19,784 bases of DNA, taken from positions 1-19,784 of the forward strand of contig CAAEEA010000072.1 in the NCBI GenBank assembly GCA_900754795.1. Direction: 5' to 3'. A model generated the notes under the pieces. It had not been told where the DNA came from, did no database searches, and saw only the letters and a program-made list of their open reading frames with translations. This document shows positions 1-6,549 of this stretch, piece after piece. How positions within the stretch are numbered: position 1 is the first letter of the stretch; each line of letters starts with the position of its first letter. The DNA is from Clostridia bacterium. GTDB taxonomy: Bacteria; Bacillota; Clostridia; Peptostreptococcales; Anaerovoracaceae. Made by a program: the position numbers and the translations under genes.

Positions 1-17
1 GCGGCCGAACATTTAAC

Positions 18-46
18 ATTTTAGCACACTGCCTTGATGTTGTCAA
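18..46 (-). promoter_or_regulatory. Strong sigma-A promoter, downstream of a tandem pair (P2)
   Basis: On the minus strand TTGACA (41-46) is separated by 17 nt from TAAAAT (18-23). The bases before the -10 box (GTGTGC) resemble those of P1 (GAGTGC), so both end in GTGC followed by the -10. A-rich tracts sit just upstream of the -35. Transcription would start near position 10 and leave the window at once. A perfect -35, ideal spacing, A-tracts and duplication suggest a very highly expressed target, most likely an rRNA operon. Confidence 0.75.
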
Positions 47-115
47 CAACTTTTTTCACTTTTTTACAAGTTTTTCTTCAGTTGCCCGCCGTCTCCTTTA
101 GGTGACAGCTTGATT

Positions 116-144
116 ATATTAGCACTCTTTGGGTCTCTTGTCAA
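116..144 (-). promoter_or_regulatory. Strong sigma-A promoter, upstream of a tandem pair (P1)
   Basis: Read on the minus strand, a perfect TTGACA (-35, at 139-144) is followed by a 17-nt spacer and TAATAT (-10, at 116-121). Upstream, at 145-180, lie A/T tracts resembling an UP element. The promoter points left, out of the window. With the second promoter about 98 bp downstream it has the tandem P1/P2 layout of Bacillota rRNA operons. The identity of the target is inferred because the gene lies outside the window. Confidence 0.75.
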
Positions 145-250
145 TATTTATTTAACCTTTTTTTGAGGTTTTTTTGAAGAATATTGTATACTTGCAATAC
201 GGGCCGGCAGGCGCCCCAAAACAAACGTGCGCCGCAGGGCGCGCTGTGAA

Positions 251-276
251 TGAAACTCCCGCCGGCGGGAGTTTCA
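251..276. repeat. 26-bp perfect palindrome
   Basis: The arm TGAAACTCCCGCC is followed directly by its exact reverse complement, with no loop bases. The core of the arm (AAACTCCCGCCGG) recurs in the hairpin at 597-628, so related palindromes bracket the spacer 277-596. It could form a hairpin or cruciform, act as a protein-binding site, or mark the end of a small repeat element. No T-run follows on either strand, so it is not a typical intrinsic terminator. Confidence 0.7.
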
Positions 277-344
277 GTCCGGAGACAAACACCGCTGCAA
301 ACATATTTCGCCGCAGTCAGCTTCGCCGGACCTGAATTCATCAG

Positions 345-493
345 ATGTTGGCTTTTTGTCTGCCGGAGACAAAAACGTACAACACTTTTAACGAAAACCG
401 TTGTCCAAAATCGCGTTAATCTTTCAAAAAGCCAACATCGGTTTCCGAAAGACCATAAAAATGGTAAAAACGGAAGCAAATGTTGGCTTTTTG
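345..493. repeat. Three copies of a 14-bp repeat forming competing hairpins
   Basis: The 14-mer ATGTTGGCTTTTTG occurs on plus at 345-358 and 480-493 and inverted at 425-438. The inverted copy can pair with either neighbour. Pairing 425-438 with 480-493 is reinforced by nested pairs TTCCG/CGGAA (443-447 with 471-475) and ACCAT/ATGGT (452-456 with 461-465), giving a 69-nt imperfect hairpin. Alternatively, 353-361 and 367-375 form a 9-bp stem (TTTTTGTCT/AGACAAAAA) with loop GCCGG that overlaps the first copy. The rest of the 181-596 spacer shows no gene that I can support; open frames across it look accidental. Confidence 0.55.
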
Positions 494-596
494 CGGCATC
501 GGAGCCAAAACAGACAACGCCGTGGTCTGCCTGCAAAATAGAAACTGAAAACCCCAGGCAACTCGTGAAAATTGTCTGAGGTTTGTCTGCACTATC

Positions 597-628
597 AAAC
601 TCCCGCCGGCGGTACCCGGCGGGAGTTT
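597..628. terminator. Hairpin terminator after the S15 hydrolase gene
   Basis: The arms AAACTCCCGCCGG (597-609) and CCGGCGGGAGTTT (616-628) form a 13-bp stem with a 6-nt loop, 15 nt past the stop codon of the leftward hydrolase gene. The T-tract is longer on plus (GTTTTT) than on minus, so it may work in both directions. It probably ends the four-gene operon before the rRNA-type promoters. Confidence 0.6.
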
Positions 629-643
629 TTGGCAATATCAGTT

Positions 644-2494
644 TCACTGTTTTACAAAAGGAACGAGAACTTCTGTCTTGTCCGTGTCAACTGTTATTTC
701 CGTTACGGTTTCAGGTCTCTGAGTCTGCTGAGCGTCAATGCCGTAGATTATAAGCGCAAGTCTGTGTCCCGGCGCAAGAGTATGGTCTGTAGGTACCATA
801 TCTATTTCATATTTATATGATCTGCCCGGCGCTATTTCTTCCTTGCTCCACAGACATGATCTGTTCTGAGCATTCAGCCATCCTCTCGATATGACTTTGT
901 ACTTCGACGGCGTCTCTTCGAGGCCGAAGCGGAAAGTTCCTTCCTCTTTTCCCTCTGACGGTATCTGCTCGGCTGTTATGCGGCGTTCTTCGCCGATATC
1001 GACGAGCATCGCGCTGAGGATAGCGGTCTTTTTATCTATGGCTGCCTCAAAGCTCACCCTTACAGACCCGGCGATACGTACCGGCTTTTCACTGCCTGTA
1101 TCCCACGTCCATTTCAACCGGTTCCTGTAGCTTTCATCTTCGCTGAGCACCAGTTCGTCGAGCCATTCCTTCTGATTATCTTTTTCTCTGTCATAGACAG
1201 TAGCTGAAAGATCATCACGGATTACAGATTTCCCCTCCGAAGATACGGGGAACTTTACATATTCCATCGACTTCGGCGGCCACGTATCTGAAGCAAGCCA
1301 CAGGCTCTGATCCGTATTGCTTTCCACAAGGACTTTCGGTTCTTTTTCCACACCGTTATCCTCACCTTTGAGGTAATGATCCAGCCACCTTTCTACCATG
1401 CCGAGGACTCCCGCGCCTTCAAGATCGTAAACATATATATGCTCGCCCTGATGGAGCAGTATTTTTCTGTCAATTCCGTGTTCTTCCAGAGCTCTGAACA
1501 GCGGAAGGCACTGATTGGTCTTTACGTTCCAGTCGTTGAGTCCGTGTATGATAAATACGGCGGCCTTAAAGTTATCTATCTGGTTGAGATAGTTGCGCTC
1601 ATCCCAGAACCTGTTGTAATTGGCAGAATCTCTGTCTTCCCCGGCGACAAGAGCAGCGTGAGCCTCCGCATATCCGTCTTTAACCGCGGCATAATCATCC
1701 GCGTCCTTGGCTCTGCTGAAACAGTATTTCGCCAATATGTCAAGGTCGTCCCCCTGCCATTCAAGAGCCGGTACGTTGAGTCCTCCGGATCTGTAATAGT
1801 CGTACCAGTTGCTTATGCCTGCTTCCGGAATGATCGCTTTGAGTCCCTCTACCCCGGTGGCGGCAACGCCTATGCACATGGTTCCCAGATATGACTTGGC
1901 AGACATGGCCACATTGCCGGTACACCAGTCCGCTTTGATCTGGATATTGTCAGTCTTGTTTGTAAAAGCGCGGCAGCGTCCGTTGAGCCAGTCAATGACT
2001 GATTTAAACGCCATGACTTCTTCTCTCGAACCGGTCAGTGTGTACCCTTCAGATCCTCTTGTACCCAGACCGCCGCAGAAGACGGAAGCGTAGCCTTTCT
2101 GGTTGAGGTATCTGTAAAGATCAGAAATACATTCAAATTCCACGTCTTCAGGCACTATGGCCGTTTTTGCCTCTCCGGCCGGAGTGCGGAAGCTGCCGGC
2201 CGCAAGACACAGAGGCGCGGAAAAGTCAAACCTGACGTCATCTTCTGTTATATCCTGCTGAGGGTATACTCTGACCTCCCTGTTTACATCGTGAGGTACA
2301 TACCAGTCTTCGTTGCACGTCATCAGATACGGGTTTGCGACCAGTACGGCAGGGACCTTCTCTCCGTCAAGAGTAGAGGCGGGACGTCTGATATACGCGG
2401 CTATCAGATCAGCCTTGCCGTCTCTGTCGGTGTCGACAGGAGTTTCAATATATACTTTTTCAAATATACATTCTGTCTTATTTTCAATCTTCAT
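644..2494 (-). CDS. S15 family hydrolase, Xaa-Pro dipeptidyl-peptidase (PepX/CocE) like
   Basis: This 616-residue alpha/beta hydrolase is closest by eye to PepX, which removes Xaa-Pro dipeptides from peptide N-termini. The nucleophile motif KSYLGTM places Ser201, and the following stretch (TGVEGL, EAGISNWYDYYR) closely matches lactococcal PepX. Asp321 (HGLNDW) and His352 (QGEH) complete a plausible triad. After about residue 385 comes the C-terminal beta-rich domain typical of S15 enzymes. It lacks the roughly 150-residue N-terminal helical domain of lactic PepX, as do many shorter S15 proteins, so the substrate could be another peptide or an ester. No signal peptide is seen, so it is likely cytoplasmic. 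It is last in the operon, 4 nt after the transporter gene. Confidence 0.88.
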   Translation of the reverse strand: MKIENKTECIFEKVYIETPVDTDRDGKADLIAAYIRRPASTLDGEKVPAVLVANPYLMTCNEDWYVPHDVNREVRVYPQQDITEDDVRFDFSAPLCLAAGSFRTPAGEAKTAIVPEDVEFECISDLYRYLNQKGYASVFCGGLGTRGSEGYTLTGSREEVMAFKSVIDWLNGRCRAFTNKTDNIQIKADWCTGNVAMSAKSYLGTMCIGVAATGVEGLKAIIPEAGISNWYDYYRSGGLNVPALEWQGDDLDILAKYCFSRAKDADDYAAVKDGYAEAHAALVAGEDRDSANYNRFWDERNYLNQIDNFKAAVFIIHGLNDWNVKTNQCLPLFRALEEHGIDRKILLHQGEHIYVYDLEGAGVLGMVERWLDHYLKGEDNGVEKEPKVLVESNTDQSLWLASDTWPPKSMEYVKFPVSSEGKSVIRDDLSATVYDREKDNQKEWLDELVLSEDESYRNRLKWTWDTGSEKPVRIAGSVRVSFEAAIDKKTAILSAMLVDIGEERRITAEQIPSEGKEEGTFRFGLEETPSKYKVISRGWLNAQNRSCLWSKEEIAPGRSYKYEIDMVPTDHTLAPGHRLALIIYGIDAQQTQRPETVTEITVDTDKTEVLVPFVKQ

Positions 2495-2498
2495 CGCT

Positions 2499-3788
2499 CT
2501 ATGCTTCTTTCGATTCTATTTCGGCCTGTTTCTTCCTGATCTTTTGGAGATATTTCATCCAGATCAGTACGAAAACTGCGCCGATAAGCAGCATTACAGT
2601 CAGGAAAGTAAAGATAGTTCTGTATCCGCCTACTCCCGGATCGTTTTCCAGCCAGTTTCCCGCCAGCAGTGAGCAGAAAATCTCAGGCAGATATCCGATA
2701 GTTGAAATTATACCCGCGGCGCTTCCCGAAAGTCTTTCAGGTATGGCGCCCTCATCCATCATGGCCCATGTCATCGCGTAGTTTACATTGTAGAAAATGT
2801 AGATGATGATGTACAGGATCACAAAGATAGTAGTGCTTGACGGATCAAGCGGGAGCATCATTATAACCACTACTCCGGCAGCCATTACCAGGAAAGATAT
2901 GAGCAGCATTCTGCCTGTTCCCACCTTATCGGTGATAAATCCGCCGCCTACATTACCAAACAGCGAGAACCATCTTCTTGAAGAAGCGAGGAAAGCTCCG
3001 GCTACTACAGCGGCTCCCAGAAGTTCTGTCATGTACGGTGTCAGATAATAATACATCTGAGTGAACACATAGTTGCAGAAAGTTACCATGCTGATGATCC
3101 ATACGGCAGGCATTCTGAGCAGTTCTCCGATACCCTTGAATGTAACTCTGTCACTCTTTTCCATCTTGTCGTCTTTTACAAAGAAGAAAGACAGTACGCC
3201 CATGAGGATAGTGAGTACGGAATAGAATATGATAGCGGCTTTCATACCTGCTATCTGATCTTCAATGGCTCCTGATCCCAGTTTGAACGCCAGTACAGCT
3301 CCGGAGGCCATGAGAGCCGCGCCGATGCCGCGTCCGCCTTCAAAGAAACCGAACGCTTTGCCCTGTCCGCCGTGTCCCGAAAGAATGCGGACAGCTTTTA
3401 CACAGCAAGGCCAGAACGCGAACAGTGAGCTTATGCCCCAGAAAGCGTACAGGCACAGCAGCTGAGTATAATTGAGCGGCAGCAGATGTACAAATCCGCC
3501 CAGACCTGTTCCTATGAGAGAAACGGTAAGTATGGTCCTGGTTGAAAATCTGTCGGCCACTATACCGCCGAATAAATAAGATATCATACCAAATACACCC
3601 AGGATACTTCCGAATACACCCATCTGAGAGTCAGTCAGATTATAGACCTCAAGATAAGCGTCATAGTAGTCGTATCTGAAATACGGGAGTCCGTAAATAA
3701 TGGCTCCGCCAAAAGCTACGACTATTATCGCGAAAAAGTTCTTTGAGAGTTTTTCGCTCAATCCGAGTTTTTGCGAAAGTTTATTCAT
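2499..3788 (-). CDS. Major facilitator superfamily transporter
   Basis: The 429-residue protein has about 12 hydrophobic membrane segments, the usual MFS size. The loop after TM2 carries motif A (GGIVADRFSTR, residues 74-84). The segment with GKAFGFFEGGRGIGAALMASG (about 144-164, TM4-TM5) resembles the organophosphate/sugar-phosphate permease branch, but the substrate cannot be read from sequence. Flanking peptidase-family genes suggest a peptide or amino-acid derivative. An AGGAGG site lies within the end of the upstream M32 gene, which overlaps this start by 4 nt (ATGA), so translation is probably coupled. The charged tail (KIRKKQAEIESKEA) is cytoplasmic. Confidence 0.88.
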   Translation of the reverse strand: MNKLSQKLGLSEKLSKNFFAIIVVAFGGAIIYGLPYFRYDYYDAYLEVYNLTDSQMGVFGSILGVFGMISYLFGGIVADRFSTRTILTVSLIGTGLGGFVHLLPLNYTQLLCLYAFWGISSLFAFWPCCVKAVRILSGHGGQGKAFGFFEGGRGIGAALMASGAVLAFKLGSGAIEDQIAGMKAAIIFYSVLTILMGVLSFFFVKDDKMEKSDRVTFKGIGELLRMPAVWIISMVTFCNYVFTQMYYYLTPYMTELLGAAVVAGAFLASSRRWFSLFGNVGGGFITDKVGTGRMLLISFLVMAAGVVVIMMLPLDPSSTTIFVILYIIIYIFYNVNYAMTWAMMDEGAIPERLSGSAAGIISTIGYLPEIFCSLLAGNWLENDPGVGGYRTIFTFLTVMLLIGAVFVLIWMKYLQKIRKKQAEIESKEA

Positions 3789-5326
3789 CGTTTTTCCTCC
3801 TTAATCTTTTGTGTGTGATCGGATTTATATACTTCGGAAAATTTATTCCGTAAGTAATCAATGTAGTATTCTGCCTTCAGGGGCTCTCCGGTGGCTTTTT
3901 CTATAAGTTCCCGCGTGCTGTATACGGATCCCCACTTAAATATATTGTCGCTGAACCACCTTTTTACAATATCAAACCGGCCTTTTCCGAGCAGACCGTC
4001 AAGATCTCCGGTCTCTTTTTCCATGGAGGCCTTAAACTGCGCGGCCGCCAGATTGGCGATTATATATGACGGAAAATATCCGACATAACCGCCTGCCCAG
4101 TGAATATCCTGCAAAACTCCTTCACCGTCATCAGCCGGTGTAACGCCGAGGTATTCCCGGTACTTTTCATTCCATACCCCGGGTATGTCCTTTACTTTGA
4201 GTCCGCCTCCGATTACATCTTTTTCTATCTCGTATCTTATTATGACATGAAGAAGATAAGTAAATTCATCAGCTTCCATGCGTATTGGCGACGGGCGCGC
4301 CACATTGGCGTCTTCAAATATTTCCTCAGGTGAATATTTCCCTGCTCCGATGCCGCGGCAGGTATCATTGTAAAAATATTCTATGAACCCGCGGCTCCTG
4401 CCGATTATATTTTCGTAAAACCGCCCTATGGCTTCTTCCATGGCAAAGGATGACGGTTCAGCGAGAAAAGTCCCCAGAAGCTCTCGGCTTATGGACTGCT
4501 GATATATTCCCTTTCCTCCGGAATGGAGAACGTTAAACAGTCCGAACCTGAAATCATCTTCTCTGTACGAATTTACGATGCGGACGTCATCAGGCGAATT
4601 GGCGAGTATCGTAGGATGAGCGCCTGTGTCCACACGGCCGGCTTCAAAATCAAAGCCGATCTTTCCGAGTATATTCGTCCAGAGTTTCTCCTGTTTATAT
4701 CTGTCCGCCGGCGGCACGCTCAGCCTTTCACGGCTGCTGTTTTTTTCCGGGCTCACGGAAGCCACCGCTTCTGTCAGAAATGGTTTTATCTCTGAAACGA
4801 GCTGATCCGTCCTCTTTACGGTAAGATCTTCTTCATAGTATCCCATAAGAGCGTCATAAGGATCTCCGTCGCCCCAGTAAGAGGCAAACCTGCGAAAAGT
4901 GGAGAATATCTCTTCAAGATACGGTCTGAAAAGTTCAAAGTCGTTTTCTTCTCTGGCTTTTTCCCACACCTGTTCTGAGATTGCGATCAGCTCGATATAT
5001 CTGCCGTACTCGTCTTCAGGCACAGAGGCTGAAAACTTCGAGTTTCGCCTTATACGTCTTATCATCGCGTTGGTGATTCTGTCGTTTTCAGGGTGTCCGT
5101 CAAAATAATCCACCAGTTCGCGGAACCTCCGGTCTCCCACCAGCCTGTACTGCTCGTCCGCCAGGAAAGACATGACTTTCGTCCTGTAGTCTATGCCCTT
5201 GGGCGGCATATATGTTATCTTGTCCCAGTAAATGAGCGAGCCGAGGGTGTATTTGAGGTATTCGGCTCTGCCGATCAGGTCTTTCAGCTCTTTGAGACTG
5301 CTTTCGTAAAGAGGATAATGTTTCAT
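3785..5326 (-). CDS. M32 carboxypeptidase homologue with destroyed HEXXH zinc site (predicted pseudoenzyme)
   Basis: At 513 residues it matches the usual length of carboxypeptidase Taq (M32). Family landmarks are clear: HPT (237-239), DVRI (247-250), GRFYENIIGRS (301-311), and DIHWAGGYVGYFPSY (407-421), a near-standard M32 C-terminal motif. The zinc-binding motif, normally HEXXH, reads HSGGK (268-272, at 4511-4525): the general-base Glu and second His ligand are both lost. The family HESQS block reads EEAIG (297-301), keeping only the Glu that would be the third ligand. The reading frame is intact and well translated (TAAGGAGG upstream), so this is a maintained protein rather than a decayed gene. 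Metallocarboxypeptidase activity is unlikely; a binding, sensing or regulatory role is inferred. It begins 12 nt after the regulator gene and overlaps the transporter gene by 4 nt. Confidence 0.87.
   Translation of the reverse strand: MKHYPLYESSLKELKDLIGRAEYLKYTLGSLIYWDKITYMPPKGIDYRTKVMSFLADEQYRLVGDRRFRELVDYFDGHPENDRITNAMIRRIRRNSKFSASVPEDEYGRYIELIAISEQVWEKAREENDFELFRPYLEEIFSTFRRFASYWGDGDPYDALMGYYEEDLTVKRTDQLVSEIKPFLTEAVASVSPEKNSSRERLSVPPADRYKQEKLWTNILGKIGFDFEAGRVDTGAHPTILANSPDDVRIVNSYREDDFRFGLFNVLHSGGKGIYQQSISRELLGTFLAEPSSFAMEEAIGRFYENIIGRSRGFIEYFYNDTCRGIGAGKYSPEEIFEDANVARPSPIRMEADEFTYLLHVIIRYEIEKDVIGGGLKVKDIPGVWNEKYREYLGVTPADDGEGVLQDIHWAGGYVGYFPSYIIANLAAAQFKASMEKETGDLDGLLGKGRFDIVKRWFSDNIFKWGSVYSTRELIEKATGEPLKAEYYIDYLRNKFSEVYKSDHTQKIKEEKR
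4511..4525 (-). other. Degenerate M32 metal site (HSGGK in place of HEXXH)
   Basis: The codons read CAT TCC GGA GGA AAG on the minus strand. Surrounding residues (NVLH before, GIYQQS after) align with the family pattern of VLHE followed by GHALYEQ, so the substitution sits exactly at the catalytic motif. Because the neighbourhood is conserved, this is not an alignment slip or frameshift. Confidence 0.85.
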
Positions 5327-5338
5327 GATATTTCCTCC

Positions 5339-5890
5339 TTATTTCAGATAAAACTGAGTAAAGAACGGGTGAAGGCTGTTGCCTGTCAGAGATCTTTCCA
5401 CGGAAAGGTCGTCCGTTCCGTGCCTCTGCCCGGCAGCGTCTTTGTTAAGCTGCTCTTCAATGACGGCGCGTTCGTTCTTTAAATTTTCGTTCTCTATATT
5501 TTCAAGGATCGCCAGCAATATCCGGGCTTCCCTTTTCATCTTCTGTATATTGAATTTGTGAGTTCTGACCGTGGCGTCGCTTATACCCATCTCGTGTCCG
5601 AGAGTCTTATTGTCCTTTTCTTCATAAAGGCCTCTGAGTATATTTTTTTGTATATCGGAAAGTCCGCTTATCTGCTTGTCCAGGTCAATAAGACCGTTAA
5701 ACGCTCCTCCGTGTTCTTCGGCCACATGCTCTTTCACGGCTCTCTGCGCCGTGACAAATCTTTCGCCCTTTTTAAAGATGATGCCTTCGCTGAAAGTTTC
5801 ACCGCAAAATATGCAGATATACGCGTCTTTTTCCTCTGAACGAATGTAACCTCTCGTCAGTTCTTCAACGGTAAGTTCTTTGAACTGCAT
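5339..5890 (-). CDS. Zinc-finger/HTH transcriptional regulator
   Basis: This 183-residue protein has an N-terminal CxxC...H-x4-H site (Cys26, Cys29, His55, His60) in a block like YICIFCGETF...KEHVAEEHGG, followed by a LuxR/sigma-70-like helix-turn-helix at about 77-118 (GLSDIQKNILRGL then LGHEMGISDATVRTHKFNIQ). The same layout occurs in a Bacillota family of small regulators, some of which carry an extra C-terminal DUF2087 domain that is absent here. The start at 5890 is chosen because AAGGAG lies 8 nt before it; an in-frame ATG at 5914 has no such site. It is first in the operon and likely regulates it, perhaps through the palindrome at 5950-5968. The effector is unknown. Confidence 0.82.
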   Translation of the reverse strand: MQFKELTVEELTRGYIRSEEKDAYICIFCGETFSEGIIFKKGERFVTAQRAVKEHVAEEHGGAFNGLIDLDKQISGLSDIQKNILRGLYEEKDNKTLGHEMGISDATVRTHKFNIQKMKREARILLAILENIENENLKNERAVIEEQLNKDAAGQRHGTDDLSVERSLTGNSLHPFFTQFYLK

Positions 5891-5941
5891 TGGATCATCT
5901 CCTTTTATAAACATTTTTTACTTATGTTTGTGAATAACTAA

Positions 5942-5970
5942 ACTGTAACGCATTTTGTGCGAAAATGCAA
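5942..5970 (-). promoter_or_regulatory. Putative promoter of the regulator-M32-MFS-S15 operon
   Basis: On the minus strand TTGCAT (5965-5970) and TACAGT (5942-5947) are 17 nt apart. The -10 box is imperfect, as expected of a regulated promoter. An alternative using TTACAG as the -35 box lies slightly downstream. The palindrome at 5950-5968 occupies the spacer. Confidence 0.45.
5950..5968. promoter_or_regulatory. Palindromic putative operator
   Basis: The inverted repeat GCATTTT-(5 nt)-AAAATGC lies between the predicted -35 and -10 boxes of the operon, a position where a bound dimeric protein would block RNA polymerase. The regulator encoded about 60 bp downstream is the obvious candidate ligand, but this is inferred from position only. 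Confidence 0.45.
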
Positions 5971-6000
5971 TATTTTTTTACATCATTTTATAAAAAAATC

Positions 6001-6048
6001 GCAAAAAACAAAAACGCCGGAAAGGATCTCTGTCCCTCCCTGCGTTTT
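6001..6048 (-). terminator. Intrinsic terminator after rlmH
   Basis: On the minus strand AAAACGC (6042-6048) pairs with GCGTTTT (6011-6017); inner GGGAGG and CCTTTCC partly pair. The stem is followed by T-rich sequence (GTTTTTGTTTTTTG). It begins 13 nt past the rlmH stop and separates the walJ-rlmH unit from the next operon. Confidence 0.65.
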
Positions 6049-6060
6049 ACAGCCTGCCAT

Positions 6061-6540
6061 TCACTTGTGATAAGTCTCGTTACTGATTATTTTAAAACTT
6101 CGGTATATCTGTTCAAGCAATATGATCCTCATCATCTGATGGGGAAATGTCATCTTTGAAAAAGAAAGTTTCATATCCGCTCTGCCGCTTACTCTGCCGC
6201 TGAGTCCGAGGCTTCCGCCGATTATAAAGGTAACATGGCTTTTCCCGCCTGTCATGAGCCTGTTCATCTTTTGCGCCAGTTCTTCAGAAGAAATCGCGTC
6301 TCCCTTTATTTCCAGAGAAATAACATAGCTGCCGTCTTTTATATTTTTGAGAATTGAAGATCCTTCCTCTTCTATTACCTGCTGTTCTTCCGCCTCCGAC
6401 GCTTTGTCCGGCAGCCGGGCCTCTTTTAGCTCGGTTATCTGAACGTCGCAATAACGGGAAAGGCGTTTTACATATTCTTCCGCCGCAGCGGTCCAGTATT
6501 TTTCTTTTAATTTTCCTATGCAGATTATCTGTATTTTCAT
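6061..6540 (-). CDS. rlmH: 23S rRNA (pseudouridine-1915 N3) methyltransferase RlmH
   Basis: The 159-residue SPOUT methyltransferase modifies pseudouridine 1915 in helix 69 of 23S rRNA on assembled ribosomes, using S-adenosylmethionine. It has the family N-terminus (MKIQIICIGKLKEKYW), the knot with the cofactor loop FIIGGSLGLS (105-114), FPHQMMRIILLEQIYR (132-147), and the invariant C-terminal YHK. Length is normal. The TAA of the upstream walJ-like gene overlaps the AAGGAG site, so the two are translationally linked; they are also neighbours in Bacillus and Staphylococcus relatives. Confidence 0.96.
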   Translation of the reverse strand: MKIQIICIGKLKEKYWTAAAEEYVKRLSRYCDVQITELKEARLPDKASEAEEQQVIEEEGSSILKNIKDGSYVISLEIKGDAISSEELAQKMNRLMTGGKSHVTFIIGGSLGLSGRVSGRADMKLSFSKMTFPHQMMRIILLEQIYRSFKIISNETYHK

Positions 6541-6549
6541 AACGGCTCC

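Noticed and set aside
345..493. CRISPR array from repeated 14-mers
   Set aside because: There are only three copies in alternating orientation, spaced irregularly, with no cas genes; this does not fit an array.
141..647. A 168-codon minus-strand open frame and an opposing 109-codon plus-strand frame (250-579)
   Set aside because: They cover palindromes, a terminator hairpin and part of promoter P1, have no recognisable domain or convincing ribosome site, and their repeated peptide bits (CWLF) merely translate the 14-mer repeat.
644..2494. Decayed or truncated PepX gene because about 150 N-terminal residues are missing
   Set aside because: The frame is intact, the catalytic residues are present, and S15 hydrolases of about 600 residues without that domain are common.
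5891..5914. An eight-residue longer start for the HTH regulator
   Set aside because: The ATG at 5914 has no ribosome site, whereas AAGGAG sits 8 nt before the ATG at 5890 and lies inside the longer reading.
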